In this document: in pieces, positions 9,081-17,641 of the stretch
Layout of the letters: the number at the start of each line of letters is the position of its first letter
How positions within the stretch are numbered: position 1 is the first letter of the stretch
From: an uncultured Christensenella sp.
GTDB lineage: Bacteria > Bacillota > Clostridia > Christensenellales > UBA3700
Direction: 5' to 3'
Length of the DNA: 64,000 nt
Assembly (NCBI GenBank): GCA_910583995.1
Contig: CAJTYW010000005.1
Location: forward strand, 62,001 to 126,000
The notes under the pieces: generated by a model
Seen by the model: the letters and a program-made list of their open reading frames with translations, nothing else
Database searches by the model: none
What the model was told of the DNA's origin: nothing
Made by a program: the position numbers and the translations under genes

Positions 9081-10020
9081 TATTACACTAAACGGCGATG
9101 CAGTGCTTGCACCTATTGCAGGGTTTACAGATGTAGGCTTTCGTGATATTGCTTGTTGTTATGGAGCAGCCCTTACTTATACCGAAATGATAAGCTGTAA
9201 AGGTATGGTGTATGGCAGTGAAAAAACAAAAGAATTACTTGCAACAACGGATAATGAAAAGGTAAAAGCAGTACAAATTTTTGGCTGTGACCCTGATATT
9301 ATGGCAAAAGCTTGCTCAATGCCTGAGTTTGATAAATTTGATATAATTGATATAAATATGGGTTGCCCTGTGCCCAAAATTGTAAATAATGGGGAAGGTA
9401 GTAGCTTGCTAAATAACCCAAAACTTGCTATGCAAATTGTTAAAAATGTAAAGCAAGCAAGCGGCAAACCTGTTACTGTTAAGTTTAGGAAAGGCTTTAA
9501 AAAAGGCGATAATGTGGCTGTGGATTTTGCAAAATATATGCAGGACGCAGGAGCAAGTTGCGTGACAGTACACGGCAGAACGCGTGAAGATTACTATATG
9601 GGAAAAGCAGATTGGGACACTATTGCAAAAGTTGTGCAGGCTGTGCAAATACCTGTTATAGCAAATGGCGATGTGTATGATTTAGAGAGTTATCTTGCTA
9701 TAAAAGAACATACAAAGGCACAAGGCGTTATGATTGCACGCGGAGCATTGGGACATTTGCATATCTTTAAGGAAATCGCAAATAAAGCCTTGAAAATCGA
9801 TACTATTTTTGACACTGTAGACAAAAAAAGAGACATTTTATTGCAAATTGAAACACTAAAAAACTATTATCAAGAGAGATATATTTATTCAAATATGAAA
9901 AAGCAAATTTGCTACTATTTAAAAGGAGTTAAAAACTCAAAACAACTTAAAGAACTAGTTTGTCACGTAAATAGCGTGCAAGAGTTAATAAATATTGTAA
10001 GCGATATAAATTTTGATTAA
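9067..10020 (+). CDS. dusB: tRNA-dihydrouridine synthase, DusB type
   Basis: FMN enzyme that reduces specific uridines in tRNA to dihydrouridine. The barrel begins LAPIAGFTDVGFR (FMN-binding) and carries the catalytic cysteine in NMGCPVPKI near residue 100. VHGRTREDYY and IPVIANGDV are phosphate-binding parts, followed by a helical C-terminal tRNA-binding domain from about residue 240. It overlaps the end of mazG by 14 bases, implying coupled translation. At 317 residues it has normal length. In Bacillus dusB lies in the same general chromosomal region, after ftsH and the folate genes. Confidence 0.94.
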   Translation: MKIADITLNGDAVLAPIAGFTDVGFRDIACCYGAALTYTEMISCKGMVYGSEKTKELLATTDNEKVKAVQIFGCDPDIMAKACSMPEFDKFDIIDINMGCPVPKIVNNGEGSSLLNNPKLAMQIVKNVKQASGKPVTVKFRKGFKKGDNVAVDFAKYMQDAGASCVTVHGRTREDYYMGKADWDTIAKVVQAVQIPVIANGDVYDLESYLAIKEHTKAQGVMIARGALGHLHIFKEIANKALKIDTIFDTVDKKRDILLQIETLKNYYQERYIYSNMKKQICYYLKGVKNSKQLKELVCHVNSVQELINIVSDINFD

Positions 10021-10144
10021 TTGTTTAAAGCATTTGTGTAACAAAAAAATAAACATATACAATCTAAAAACAAAAATTAGTAAAATTACTTTTGCAAATA
10101 TGCAAATCGTTATAAAAGTAATTAGTACAAACAAGGAGAAATCT

Positions 10145-10636
10145 ATGATACATATAGTTTTGTTAGAACCGGAAATTCCGCAAAATACAGGTAATATTGT
10201 AAGGACTTGTGCAGCAACAGGTGCTAAACTGCATTTGATAGAGCCGTTTGGTTTTACCTTTGAAGATAAGTATCTAAAAAGAGCGGGATTAGATTATTGG
10301 GATTTAGCGGATATTTGCACTTACAAAAATTATCAAGAATTTTTGGATAGAAACAAAGCAAACATAAAGCAAATATTTTACGCATCAACAAAATCTAAGC
10401 ATAATCATACAGAAGTTAAGTATGAAGAAGATGTTTATGTTATGTTTGGTAAAGAGTCAAAAGGCATACCCGAAGAGATATTGCACGACAATTATGACAA
10501 GTGCATAAGAATCCCAATGAAAGGAGATATAAGGTCACTTAATCTTGCAAATTCTGTCGCGATAATATGTTATGAATATCACAGACAGCATAATTTTGTA
10601 GCGCTTAATCAACAAGGACATTTAACCAAATTTTAA
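10145..10636 (+). CDS. trmL: tRNA (cytidine/uridine-2'-O-)-methyltransferase TrmL, SPOUT family
   Basis: Methylates the ribose of the wobble nucleotide 34 of leucine tRNAs, using SAM bound in a trefoil knot. The sequence MIHIVLLEPEIPQNTGNIVR at the start, FGKESKGIP in the middle and IPMKGDIRSLNLANSVAI at the end are the three SPOUT motifs. I place the start at ATG 10145, because AAGGAG (10133-10138) lies 6 bases before it and the family starts here. The frame is open 44 codons further upstream, but that part has no ribosome site and unrelated composition. The product is 163 residues, typical. It may ride on the dusB transcript. Confidence 0.93.
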   Translation: MIHIVLLEPEIPQNTGNIVRTCAATGAKLHLIEPFGFTFEDKYLKRAGLDYWDLADICTYKNYQEFLDRNKANIKQIFYASTKSKHNHTEVKYEEDVYVMFGKESKGIPEEILHDNYDKCIRIPMKGDIRSLNLANSVAIICYEYHRQHNFVALNQQGHLTKF

Positions 10637-10705
10637 AAAGCAAACAAAGCTAAAAACTTTTTGACAAAAAAATTGGTAAAAATAATTGCAGAATTAAAAA
10701 AATTC

Positions 10706-10734
10706 TTGCAAAATATGGCAAATAGTGTTATACT
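10706..10734 (+). promoter_or_regulatory. Sigma-A promoter for pgk
   Basis: TTGCAA (10706-10711), 17-bp spacer, TATACT (10729-10734), about 75 bases before the pgk start. Confidence 0.75.
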
Positions 10735-10808
10735 ATTTCTAATGATTATAAATTTAAAATTTATAGCAGTAAAATATAAAACAAATATAGGCAAGGAGAA
10801 ACCTAAGA

Positions 10809-12128
10809 ATGAATAAAAAATCAATTAAAGATGTAAATGTTGCTGGCAAAAGATGTCTTGTAAGAGTGGACTTTAATGTTCCTATGAAAGATGGCGTTAT
10901 CACTGACGAAAATCGTATTAACGGAGCACTTCCAACTATCAAATATTTGATGGATAATGGTGCAAAAGTTATTCTTTGCTCACATATGGGCAAACCACAC
11001 AGCATTTTCAGTGCGGAAGTAAAGCTTACTAAAAAGGAAAAGAAAGCTGTTGAAGCTCTTCCTGAGCAAGAGAGAGATTCTGCAAAGAAAGCTTATATCG
11101 AAAAAGCACTTAAGAGTGACCCTGTTAAGTTGACATTAAAGCCTGTTGCTGACAGATTAAATGAGCTACTTGGCGGTAAAGTTACTTTTGCAACAGATGT
11201 TGTAGGTAGCGATGCAAAAGCAAAAGTTGCAGCTTTAAAAGCAGGTGAGTGTGTATTGCTTGAGAACTTGAGATTCCACGCAGAAGAAGAAGGCAGAGAC
11301 GAAAACTTCTGCAAACAACTTGCAGAATATTGCGATATTTATGTAAACGATGCTTTTGGTACTGCACACAGGTCACACGCATCTACAGCAGGTATTGCTG
11401 AGTATGGTTTTGTTAAAGAATGCGTTTGCGGTTTCTTGATTGAAAAAGAACTTAATGTTATGGCAAAATCACTTGAAGCACCAGTTCGTCCATTCGTTGC
11501 AGTATTGGGCGGTGCAAAAGTTGCTGACAAATTAAAAGTTATTGATAATTTGCTTGAAAAATGCGATACTTTGATTATCGGTGGCGGTATGGCATATACT
11601 TTCATTAAAGCTCAAGGCGGTACAGTTGGTAATTCTTTGGTTGATGATGAAAAAATCGATTATTGTAAAGAAATGCTTGCAAAAGCAGACAAACTTGGCA
11701 AAAAGATTTATCTTCCAGTTGATACTGTTGCTGCAAAAGCTTTCCCTAACCCAATCGATAGCGAAATTGAAGTTACAGTTGTTGACGCAATGAATATTCC
11801 TTCAGATATGATGGGCTTGGATATCGGTCCTAAATCTGCAGAACTATTCAGCGATGCTATCAAATCAGCAAAAACTGTTGTTTGGAACGGACCAATGGGT
11901 GTATTTGAAAATCCTATTCTTGCAAAAGGTACAGTTGCAGTTGCAAAAGCAATGGCAGATGCAGAGGATTGCACAACTATTATCGGTGGTGGTGACTCAG
12001 CAGCAGCAGTTGCAGTACTTGGCTTTGCAAACAAGATGAGCCATATTTCAACAGGTGGCGGTGCATCACTAGAATTATTTGAAGGTAAAATACTTCCTGG
12101 TATCGCTTGCTTAAACGATAAAAAGTAA
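10809..12128 (+). CDS. pgk: Phosphoglycerate kinase with an extra helical insertion
   Basis: Converts 1,3-bisphosphoglycerate and ADP to 3-phosphoglycerate and ATP in glycolysis. The N-terminal substrate domain has RVDFNVPMKDG, the inter-domain stretch ENLRFH and the HRSHAST loop. The C-terminal nucleotide domain has LGGAKVADK, WNGPMGVFE and GGGDSAAAV. At 439 residues it exceeds the usual length of about 395 by roughly 40. The extra part is a charged, predicted helical segment at about residues 62-103, inserted after the substrate-binding SHMGKP loop and before LKPVADRL. ATG 10809 follows AAGGAG (10793-10798). No gapA precedes it, and tpiA follows after 267 bases. Confidence 0.97.
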   Translation: MNKKSIKDVNVAGKRCLVRVDFNVPMKDGVITDENRINGALPTIKYLMDNGAKVILCSHMGKPHSIFSAEVKLTKKEKKAVEALPEQERDSAKKAYIEKALKSDPVKLTLKPVADRLNELLGGKVTFATDVVGSDAKAKVAALKAGECVLLENLRFHAEEEGRDENFCKQLAEYCDIYVNDAFGTAHRSHASTAGIAEYGFVKECVCGFLIEKELNVMAKSLEAPVRPFVAVLGGAKVADKLKVIDNLLEKCDTLIIGGGMAYTFIKAQGGTVGNSLVDDEKIDYCKEMLAKADKLGKKIYLPVDTVAAKAFPNPIDSEIEVTVVDAMNIPSDMMGLDIGPKSAELFSDAIKSAKTVVWNGPMGVFENPILAKGTVAVAKAMADAEDCTTIIGGGDSAAAVAVLGFANKMSHISTGGGASLELFEGKILPGIACLNDKK

Positions 12129-12145
12129 TTAAAGTAAAAAAACAT

Positions 12146-12190
12146 TATCCAAAGCGTTTGATTGATATTTTTGCAAAAATGCTTTGGATA
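12146..12190 (+). other. Hairpin between pgk and tpiA
   Basis: Perfect 10-bp arms TATCCAAAGC (12146-12155) and GCTTTGGATA (12181-12190) with a 25-base loop. It is followed by an AT-rich stretch without a solid U run, so it may be a weak terminator or an mRNA processing/stability element. Confidence 0.45.
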
Positions 12191-12395
12191 TAAATATTAT
12201 TTTACATTTTAATTAAAAATTGTGACTTGTGCAAAATAATTACCGAAAGCTAAAACCTAATTGAATTTAATATGTAAAAATCAATTTTAGTATTTAGTGA
12301 TTATAACAAAACGGCAATTTTTGAAATAAATTTAAAATCAAAATAAAAGAAGGCGACTTCTACTCAAAAAAATACATTTTAAGGAGAAACTAAAA

Positions 12396-13145
12396 ATGAG
12401 ACAACCTATTATTGCAGGAAACTGGAAAATGAACAATACAATCAAGGATACTAAGGCTTTACTTACAGACCTTATTCCATTGGTAGCAGATGCTAAAGCT
12501 GAGTGCGTAGTTTGTGTACCTTATACAAACATTCAAACAGCTGGCGAAATGATTAAAGGAACTAACATTAAACTTGGTGCAGAAAATGTACACTGGGCAG
12601 ATAAAGGTGCTTTCACAGGCGAGATAAGTGCAGATATGCTATTAGAGCTTGGTGTTGAGTATGTTATTATCGGACACAGTGAGCGTCGTCAATACTTTGG
12701 TGAGACAGACGAAACTGTTAACAAGAGAGTTTTACAAGCTTTGAAAAAAGGTTTAAAGCCAATTATCTGTGTTGGTGAGTCTTTGGAAGAGAGAGAGTCA
12801 GGCGAGTATAAAGCATTGCTAGAGTCTCAAACAGAAAAAGCTTTGGCAGGTATTGATTCAAGCGAACTTGACAAAGTTGTTATCGCTTATGAGCCAATTT
12901 GGGCAATCGGTACAGGTAAAACTGCAACAGCTCAAGAAGCTAACGATACAATTGCTATTATCAGAAACAAAGTTGCAAGCTTATATTGCAAAAATTGTGC
13001 AGAAAACAAACTTCGTATTCAATACGGTGGTTCAATGAATCCTAAAAACGCAAGTGAGCTTATGGCTATGCCTGAAATCGATGGTGGTTTGATTGGTGGT
13101 GCTAGTTTGAAAGCAGAAGATTTTTCTAAGGTGGTTAAATACTAA
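12396..13145 (+). CDS. tpiA: Triosephosphate isomerase
   Basis: Interconverts dihydroxyacetone phosphate and glyceraldehyde 3-phosphate. It shows all catalytic motifs: GNWKMN with the substrate lysine near residue 12, IIGHSERR with the electrophilic histidine near 95, and AYEPIWAIGTGKTAT with the base glutamate near 167 followed by the mobile loop. GGSMNPKN and DGGLIGGASL close the phosphate site. ATG 12396 has AAGGAG upstream. At 249 residues it has standard length. The gpmI start codon lies one base after its stop, so the two are co-translated. Confidence 0.98.
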   Translation: MRQPIIAGNWKMNNTIKDTKALLTDLIPLVADAKAECVVCVPYTNIQTAGEMIKGTNIKLGAENVHWADKGAFTGEISADMLLELGVEYVIIGHSERRQYFGETDETVNKRVLQALKKGLKPIICVGESLEERESGEYKALLESQTEKALAGIDSSELDKVVIAYEPIWAIGTGKTATAQEANDTIAIIRNKVASLYCKNCAENKLRIQYGGSMNPKNASELMAMPEIDGGLIGGASLKAEDFSKVVKY

Positions 13146-13146
13146 T

Positions 13147-14691
13147 ATGAAAAACAAATTTACCGGCTTAATTATTTTGGACGGCTACGGACTTAACAAG
13201 GAAGGCGAAAACAACGCAATTTCAAAAGAAACTTCACCTTATATCCTTAGCTTAATGAAAAAATATCCAACTACAAGCTTAGATGCAAGCGGTATGGCTG
13301 TTGGTTTGCCTGACGGTCAAATGGGCAATAGCGAAGTAGGACATTTAAATATCGGTGCGGGAAGAATAGTTTATCAAGAACTAACTCGTATTACTAAATC
13401 TATCAATGACGGCGATTTTTTTGAAAACGCAGCGTTCTTAAAGGCTTGCAAAAACGCAAAAGAAAATGGCAAAAAATTGCACATTTTCGGTCTTTTGTCT
13501 GACGGCGGTGTGCATAGCCATTTAAGTCATATTTTTGCACTTATCGAACTTGCTAAAAAGCAAGGTTTGGATAATGTTTATTTGCACGCTTTCCTTGACG
13601 GAAGAGATGTTTCTCCAACAAGCGGAAAACAATTTATTACTGAAACCGTAGAGTATATGGATAAAATCGGTTTTGGTGAAATTGCTACAATCAGCGGTAG
13701 ATTTTATGCAATGGATAGAGATAACATTTGGGAAAGGGTTGACAAAGCATATAAAGCTTTGGTAGACGGCGAAGGCAATGTTGCAGATAATGCTATTGCA
13801 GCAATTACTGCAAGCTATGAAAATGGTGTAACAGATGAATTTGTTATTCCAACTGTTATTCAAAAAGATGGCAAGCCTGTTGCTACAATCGGCAAGGGCG
13901 ATAGCATAATTTTTGCAAACTTCCGCCCAGATAGAGCAAGAATGATTACTCGTTCATTTATCTATCAAGACTTTAATGGCTTTGAAAGAAAGCAAGGCTT
14001 TTTAGCACCTACTTTTGTATCAATGACTCAATATGACGTTACTTTTAACGACGCTTTAGATGTTGCATACAGACCACAATCTTACGATAACACTTTGGGT
14101 GAGTATTTGTCAAAATTAGGTTTGAAACAATTTAGAATTGCTGAAACTCAAAAATACGCTCACGTTACATTCTTCTTTAACGGCGGTGTGGAAGCTCCAA
14201 ACCCTAATGAAGACAGAATTTTGATTGACAGCCCTAAAATTGCTACCTTCGATATGAAACCAGAAATGAGTGCTTACGAAGTTGCAGAAAAAGCAAGTCA
14301 AGTCATTTTGTCTGAAGAATATGACGTTATGATTTTAAACTTTGCAAACTGCGATATGGTAGGACATACAGGTGTATTGGATGCAGCAAAAAAAGCTGTA
14401 AAAGCAGTAGACGAATGTGTGAAAAAAGTTTTGGACGCTATCAAAAAAGTTGGCGGTGTAGCTTTGATTACTGCTGACCACGGCAACGCAGACTATATGT
14501 TTGACCCTGTTACAAAAGAGCCATTTACTGCTCACACAACAAATCCTGTTCCACTAATCAAGATTGACGACAATGTAAATGTTGAGTTAATGGACGGCGG
14601 TAAGCTTTGTGATATTGCTCCTACTATGCTAGAGCTAATGGGCATTGATATTCCAAAGGAAATGACAGGACATAGCTTGCTTAAAAAATAA
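13147..14691 (+). CDS. gpmI: 2,3-bisphosphoglycerate-independent phosphoglycerate mutase
   Basis: Converts 3- to 2-phosphoglycerate with two manganese ions and a phosphoserine intermediate. The metal and nucleophile region contains LDGYGL near residue 10 and DGQMGNSEVGHLNIGAG near residue 57, with the catalytic serine at about 62. The phosphotransferase insert (about 80-300) contains FLDGRDVSPTSG and FANFRPDRARMI. The C-terminal metal site has NFANCDMVGHTG and TADHGNADYM. It is 514 residues long, normal for GpmI. It starts one base after tpiA, with an AAGGTGG ribosome site inside the tpiA end. Enolase is not in the window. Confidence 0.97.
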   Translation: MKNKFTGLIILDGYGLNKEGENNAISKETSPYILSLMKKYPTTSLDASGMAVGLPDGQMGNSEVGHLNIGAGRIVYQELTRITKSINDGDFFENAAFLKACKNAKENGKKLHIFGLLSDGGVHSHLSHIFALIELAKKQGLDNVYLHAFLDGRDVSPTSGKQFITETVEYMDKIGFGEIATISGRFYAMDRDNIWERVDKAYKALVDGEGNVADNAIAAITASYENGVTDEFVIPTVIQKDGKPVATIGKGDSIIFANFRPDRARMITRSFIYQDFNGFERKQGFLAPTFVSMTQYDVTFNDALDVAYRPQSYDNTLGEYLSKLGLKQFRIAETQKYAHVTFFFNGGVEAPNPNEDRILIDSPKIATFDMKPEMSAYEVAEKASQVILSEEYDVMILNFANCDMVGHTGVLDAAKKAVKAVDECVKKVLDAIKKVGGVALITADHGNADYMFDPVTKEPFTAHTTNPVPLIKIDDNVNVELMDGGKLCDIAPTMLELMGIDIPKEMTGHSLLKK

Positions 14692-14812
14692 TTTATTACA
14701 AAAAATTGCAAAAAACCTTTGAAAATCGGTATTATATATTGATTTTGCACATAAAATTAATTTTTGCTGGTTTAAAAAAGGTGTGTAACCACAAATAAAC
14801 GGAGAGTTTAAT

Positions 14813-15379
14813 ATGTTATCTTATAATTTAAAGGAAGTTGCTTTAAGACTTAAAAGTTTAAGAGATTTAATGGGCGTTTCTATCGAAGAAATGGCAAAAG
14901 CAACAGATGTAACTACTAGCGAATATGAAATTTACGAAAAAGGCGAAAAAGATTTTACTTTTAACTTTTTGTATAATTGTGCAAATATTCTTGGTTGCAA
15001 TATTACTGAATTGATTACAGGCGATAGTGCAAAACTAAATCATTTTGCCGTTACAAGAAAAGACGAAGGTATGCCTATTTTGCGTAATAATGGTTTTAAT
15101 TATATGCACCTAGCGTATAATATGAAAAATAGAAAAGCAGAGCCTTTTGTTGTTACAATCCCTTATTCAAAAGAGTTGGAAAACAAACCAATTGAAACAA
15201 GTATGCACAACGGACAGGAAATGGACTATGTGCTAGAAGGTACTTTGCGAGTAAGTATAGACGGACATATTGTGGAACTTAATGCAGGCGATACAATTTA
15301 TTACAATAGTGAAAAACCACACGGCTTAATTGCTGTGGGCGGCGAAGATGTAAAAATTATCGCAGTTGTAATGAATTAA
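14813..15379 (+). CDS. XRE-family regulator with C-terminal cupin domain
   Basis: Probable transcription factor that senses a small ligand through a cupin. Residues about 8-62 form an XRE-type helix-turn-helix (SLRDLMGVSIEEMAKATDV, then YEIYEKGEKDF). Residues about 110-188 form a cupin barrel with HNGQEMDYVLEGTLRVSID and NAGDTIYYNSEKPHGL, keeping histidine and glutamate positions that can bind metal. This two-domain layout is common among regulators next to amino-acid or CoA-ligase genes. The neighbours here (gpmI, fic) do not reveal the target. GGAGAG precedes ATG 14813. The strong terminator after it ends the unit. Confidence 0.88.
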   Translation: MLSYNLKEVALRLKSLRDLMGVSIEEMAKATDVTTSEYEIYEKGEKDFTFNFLYNCANILGCNITELITGDSAKLNHFAVTRKDEGMPILRNNGFNYMHLAYNMKNRKAEPFVVTIPYSKELENKPIETSMHNGQEMDYVLEGTLRVSIDGHIVELNAGDTIYYNSEKPHGLIAVGGEDVKIIAVVMN

Positions 15380-15481
15380 TTAATAGCATCAAAAATTATT
15401 ATATCAAAATTAGATAATTTAATTTATTAAAATGAGCTATTAAAATTTACTTTCTATAGTTTACATTTTATAAGAACACAA

Positions 15482-15515
15482 AAAAATACTGAGTTCAGCT
15501 CAGTATTTTTTGTTT
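15482..15515 (+). terminator. Intrinsic terminator after the XRE-cupin gene
   Basis: Stem AATACTGAG with CTCAGTATT around a 5-base loop, then T-rich tail to 15515. Confidence 0.85.
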
Positions 15516-15558
15516 TAATTATCATTTTTAATTTTTTTAAACAAATAATTAACCTGAC

Positions 15559-15606
15559 ATTTTAGGGAACTTTTTAGCAAGTTTTTATAGTTTTGTTCCC
15601 TAAAAT
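15559..15606. repeat. Inverted repeat, left copy flanking fic
   Basis: Perfect 12-bp arms ATTTTAGGGAAC (15559-15570) and GTTCCCTAAAAT (15595-15606) with 24 bases between. The same arms recur at 16594-16640 on the other side of the Fic gene. There is no U tract, so it is not a terminator. It lies 37 bases past the fic stop. Confidence 0.8.
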
Positions 15607-15642
15607 TTAGTATTTATGATAAATAATTATATTAAATAAAAA

Positions 15643-16581
15643 TTAAAATTGTCTCCAACAATTGGTTAGCATAAAAGTTTTAATGCTGTCTAGGTCTTTA
15701 TTTTCATAGTAATCAACTAATAGTTTTTTAAATTCTGCAACTTTTTTTTCAGGTATTACAAGTACGCCTTCCCCTTTACTAATTAAATAATGATTTGCAA
15801 ATATAACTGCAGCACGCTTGTTTCCGTCATTAAATATTTGTGTTTTCATACAATATAAACACAAGTCAATAGCTATTTCTATTGGCTTTTTATTGCTATT
15901 TATAATATTTTCTATATTAATTTTTACATCACTTTCTATTGGTAATGGCGGGGTGTAGCTTGAGCCACCAATGCATACTGGTACAACGCGTATTCTGCCA
16001 CCATTATTATAAAAACCTTCGTTTACAAGATTTGCAATATAGCAAAGTATATGGTATGAACTTTTTGAAGAGATTACCCCTTTATCCAAAATAAATTCCC
16101 ACGAATGTTTAAGGTTTAATATTTTTTGAATATCTGTCGCTGTCATTCCTGATACAATGCCATTATCCAAAATAGTTTCTGTTTGCGGGTAGGTTGTTGC
16201 AACTCCTTCCAAAATTGCTTGGTCATAAATATTTGATTTCATATTAACTCTTGCAAACAAAATGTTTTGTTCTACCCGTGGTGATAGCTCGCAAAAAGAA
16301 TATTGTAGTTTGATTAATTGTTTTTCAATACCCTTAATTTGCTTACTTAACTCCCGGTAATCTTTGGAAGATTTTAATAGCACTTGATATAATTCGTCAG
16401 AATATTTATCTATATATGTTGATGTCAATTTCCCTAATTCACGCTTTCGCATATACAGATATTTACCACTTTTATTCTCCTTAATTTCGGGAGTACCGCT
16501 ATATGGTAGCAGATTTAGTCTTGCTAAAAGCGTAGCTCTCTCGTTAAGCAATCTTTCAATTAATTCGTAGTTATTAATCAT
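15643..16581 (-). CDS. Fic-domain protein with glutamine at the catalytic histidine position
   Basis: Fic enzymes transfer AMP or other phosphate-containing groups to protein hydroxyls. Residues about 1-105 are helical, with heptad-like Leu/Ile spacing. The Fic core (about 140-285) contains LNLKHSWEFIL and the loop QIFNDGNKRAA. The consensus is HxFx(D/E)GN(G/K)R, but here residue 248 is Gln where the catalytic His should be, while Phe, Asp, Gly, Asn, Lys and Arg are kept. ATG 16581 has a CAGGAGTG ribosome site. Its promoter contains a putative operator (16594-16640). No antitoxin partner is adjacent. Activity is therefore uncertain: altered chemistry or a pseudoenzyme. Confidence 0.82.
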   Translation of the reverse strand: MINNYELIERLLNERATLLARLNLLPYSGTPEIKENKSGKYLYMRKRELGKLTSTYIDKYSDELYQVLLKSSKDYRELSKQIKGIEKQLIKLQYSFCELSPRVEQNILFARVNMKSNIYDQAILEGVATTYPQTETILDNGIVSGMTATDIQKILNLKHSWEFILDKGVISSKSSYHILCYIANLVNEGFYNNGGRIRVVPVCIGGSSYTPPLPIESDVKINIENIINSNKKPIEIAIDLCLYCMKTQIFNDGNKRAAVIFANHYLISKGEGVLVIPEKKVAEFKKLLVDYYENKDLDSIKTFMLTNCWRQF

Positions 16582-16593
16582 AGCACACTCCTG

Positions 16594-16640
16594 TTTTAGG
16601 GAACTTTTACGATATTATTATATCAAATTGTTCCCTAAAA
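16594..16640. repeat. Inverted repeat, right copy, overlapping the fic promoter (putative operator)
   Basis: Perfect 11-bp arms TTTTAGGGAAC (16594-16604) and GTTCCCTAAAA (16630-16640) with 25 bases between. One arm lies between the -35 and -10 boxes of the fic promoter and the other just past the expected transcription start, which is where a repressor would act. Confidence 0.8.
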
Positions 16641-16645
16641 ATCAA
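16617..16645 (-). promoter_or_regulatory. Sigma-A promoter for fic
   Basis: On the minus strand TTGATT (16645-16640), 17-bp spacer, TATAAT (16622-16617). The inverted repeat arms straddle the -10 box. Confidence 0.7.
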
Positions 16646-16768
16646 GTGCTAAACGGATAGTTTTTTAAAATTCTCTGTAAAAATCGGTATTAAATACAAA
16701 ATTTTATTTTTTTGTTTTTAATGTTTCGTACAAATTATAAATTTCTTTATTTTGTGCTTGGTAAATGA

Positions 16769-16797
16769 GTGACATTATCATTATTATTTGATATAAT
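16769..16797 (+). promoter_or_regulatory. Promoter of the broken XRE gene
   Basis: GTGACA (16769-16774), 17-bp spacer, TATAAT (16792-16797), 29 bases before the start codon. Confidence 0.55.
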
Positions 16798-16825
16798 TAT
16801 TATGAAAAAGGGATAAGGTGATAGT

Positions 16826-17073
16826 ATGATGACAATAAATGATGCGGTTGCTCGAAGAATTATAAAGTTGTTAATTGAAAAAACATTACTCAATATAGAT
16901 TAGAGAAAAAATCTGGTGTACAGCACGGAGCAATGAATAGGATTTTAGCTGGTAAAAACTAAACTATAACTATGACTACTTTATACAGAATAGCTAAAGG
17001 TTTTGATATGACATTAATAGAGTTTTTGAACGATTCTATTTTTGATGAAAGCAAAGTCAATTATGAAGATTGA
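16826..17073 (+). pseudogene. Broken XRE-type helix-turn-helix regulator
   Basis: ATG 16826 follows AAGGTG at good spacing and opens MMTINDAVARRIIKLLIEK. The frame then runs into TAG at 16901. Shifting by one base in the A-run at 16878-16883 (six A where seven are needed) restores NITQYRLEKKSGVQHGAMNR, a standard XRE helix-turn-helix. That frame meets a second lesion, TAA at 16960, then continues TLYRIAKGFDMTLIEFLND to TGA 17071. Two independent lesions argue against a mere sequencing slip. Intact, it would encode about 82 residues. It is divergent from fic, with its own promoter and terminator, and could once have regulated fic. Confidence 0.85.
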
Positions 17074-17112
17074 TATTATTATTTTACAGAAATAAATTAA
17101 AGTATAAAAAAC

Positions 17113-17146
17113 AAAAAATACCGACTTAAAATTCGGTATTTTTTTG
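17113..17146 (+). terminator. Intrinsic terminator after the broken XRE gene
   Basis: Stem AATACCGA (17117-17124) with TCGGTATT (17133-17140), then a T run. Confidence 0.85.
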
Positions 17147-17197
17147 TTTGATAAAATTTTATTTATATAAATTATAATTATTAATGTTAACTAAGTA

Positions 17198-17641
17198 TTA
17201 AAACAACAAGCCGTTATCAAAAGTCTTGTTTGCAAGGTCGGTTAGCATCAAAATTTGATTTTCGGATAAAAATTGTTTGTAGTCTTGCATTAATGCATTG
17301 TATGCGTCCAATATATCTGCATCTTCAATCAAATCCATTAGTCTTTCCGCATTTTCTTTAGTGACTGGCATATTAGATATAACTATATTTAATATATCGC
17401 ACACAAAAGTTGTGTTTTCGTCCAAATCCAAACTCTCTTCAAAATTGTTTGCGTAGGCTAAAACATCGTAAAGCGGGGTATCTATATCAATAACTGCAAG
17501 CACCATTTCTTCAATAAGTGGCAAAACTTTATCAGTGCTTAATTTTATATTATAAATTTCGGAAATATTTTGTGCAGTAAATTCTGCAGTCGCAATATTA
17601 TTATCTTTTAGTATTTTGTGAAGTTCGGTTATATTTAACAT
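17198..17641 (-). CDS. Hypothetical helical protein, unrecognised
   Basis: I do not recognise this 147-residue protein. It is acidic, predicted almost entirely helical, and lacks signal peptide, membrane helix and cysteines apart from one. Leucine, isoleucine and aspartate dominate; the repeated pattern of short amphipathic helices could suit a protein-interaction scaffold. ATG 17641 follows AGGA about 5 bases upstream on the minus strand. It is a single gene beside the broken XRE gene, convergent with it, at the edge of the small accessory patch. Confidence 0.7.
   Translation of the reverse strand: MLNITELHKILKDNNIATAEFTAQNISEIYNIKLSTDKVLPLIEEMVLAVIDIDTPLYDVLAYANNFEESLDLDENTTFVCDILNIVISNMPVTKENAERLMDLIEDADILDAYNALMQDYKQFLSENQILMLTDLANKTFDNGLLF

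Noticed and set aside
15559..16640. Fic locus as an invertible segment
   Set aside because: The repeats are only 11-12 bp, each copy is itself a dyad, and the right one overlaps a promoter as an operator would; flipping is a weaker explanation.
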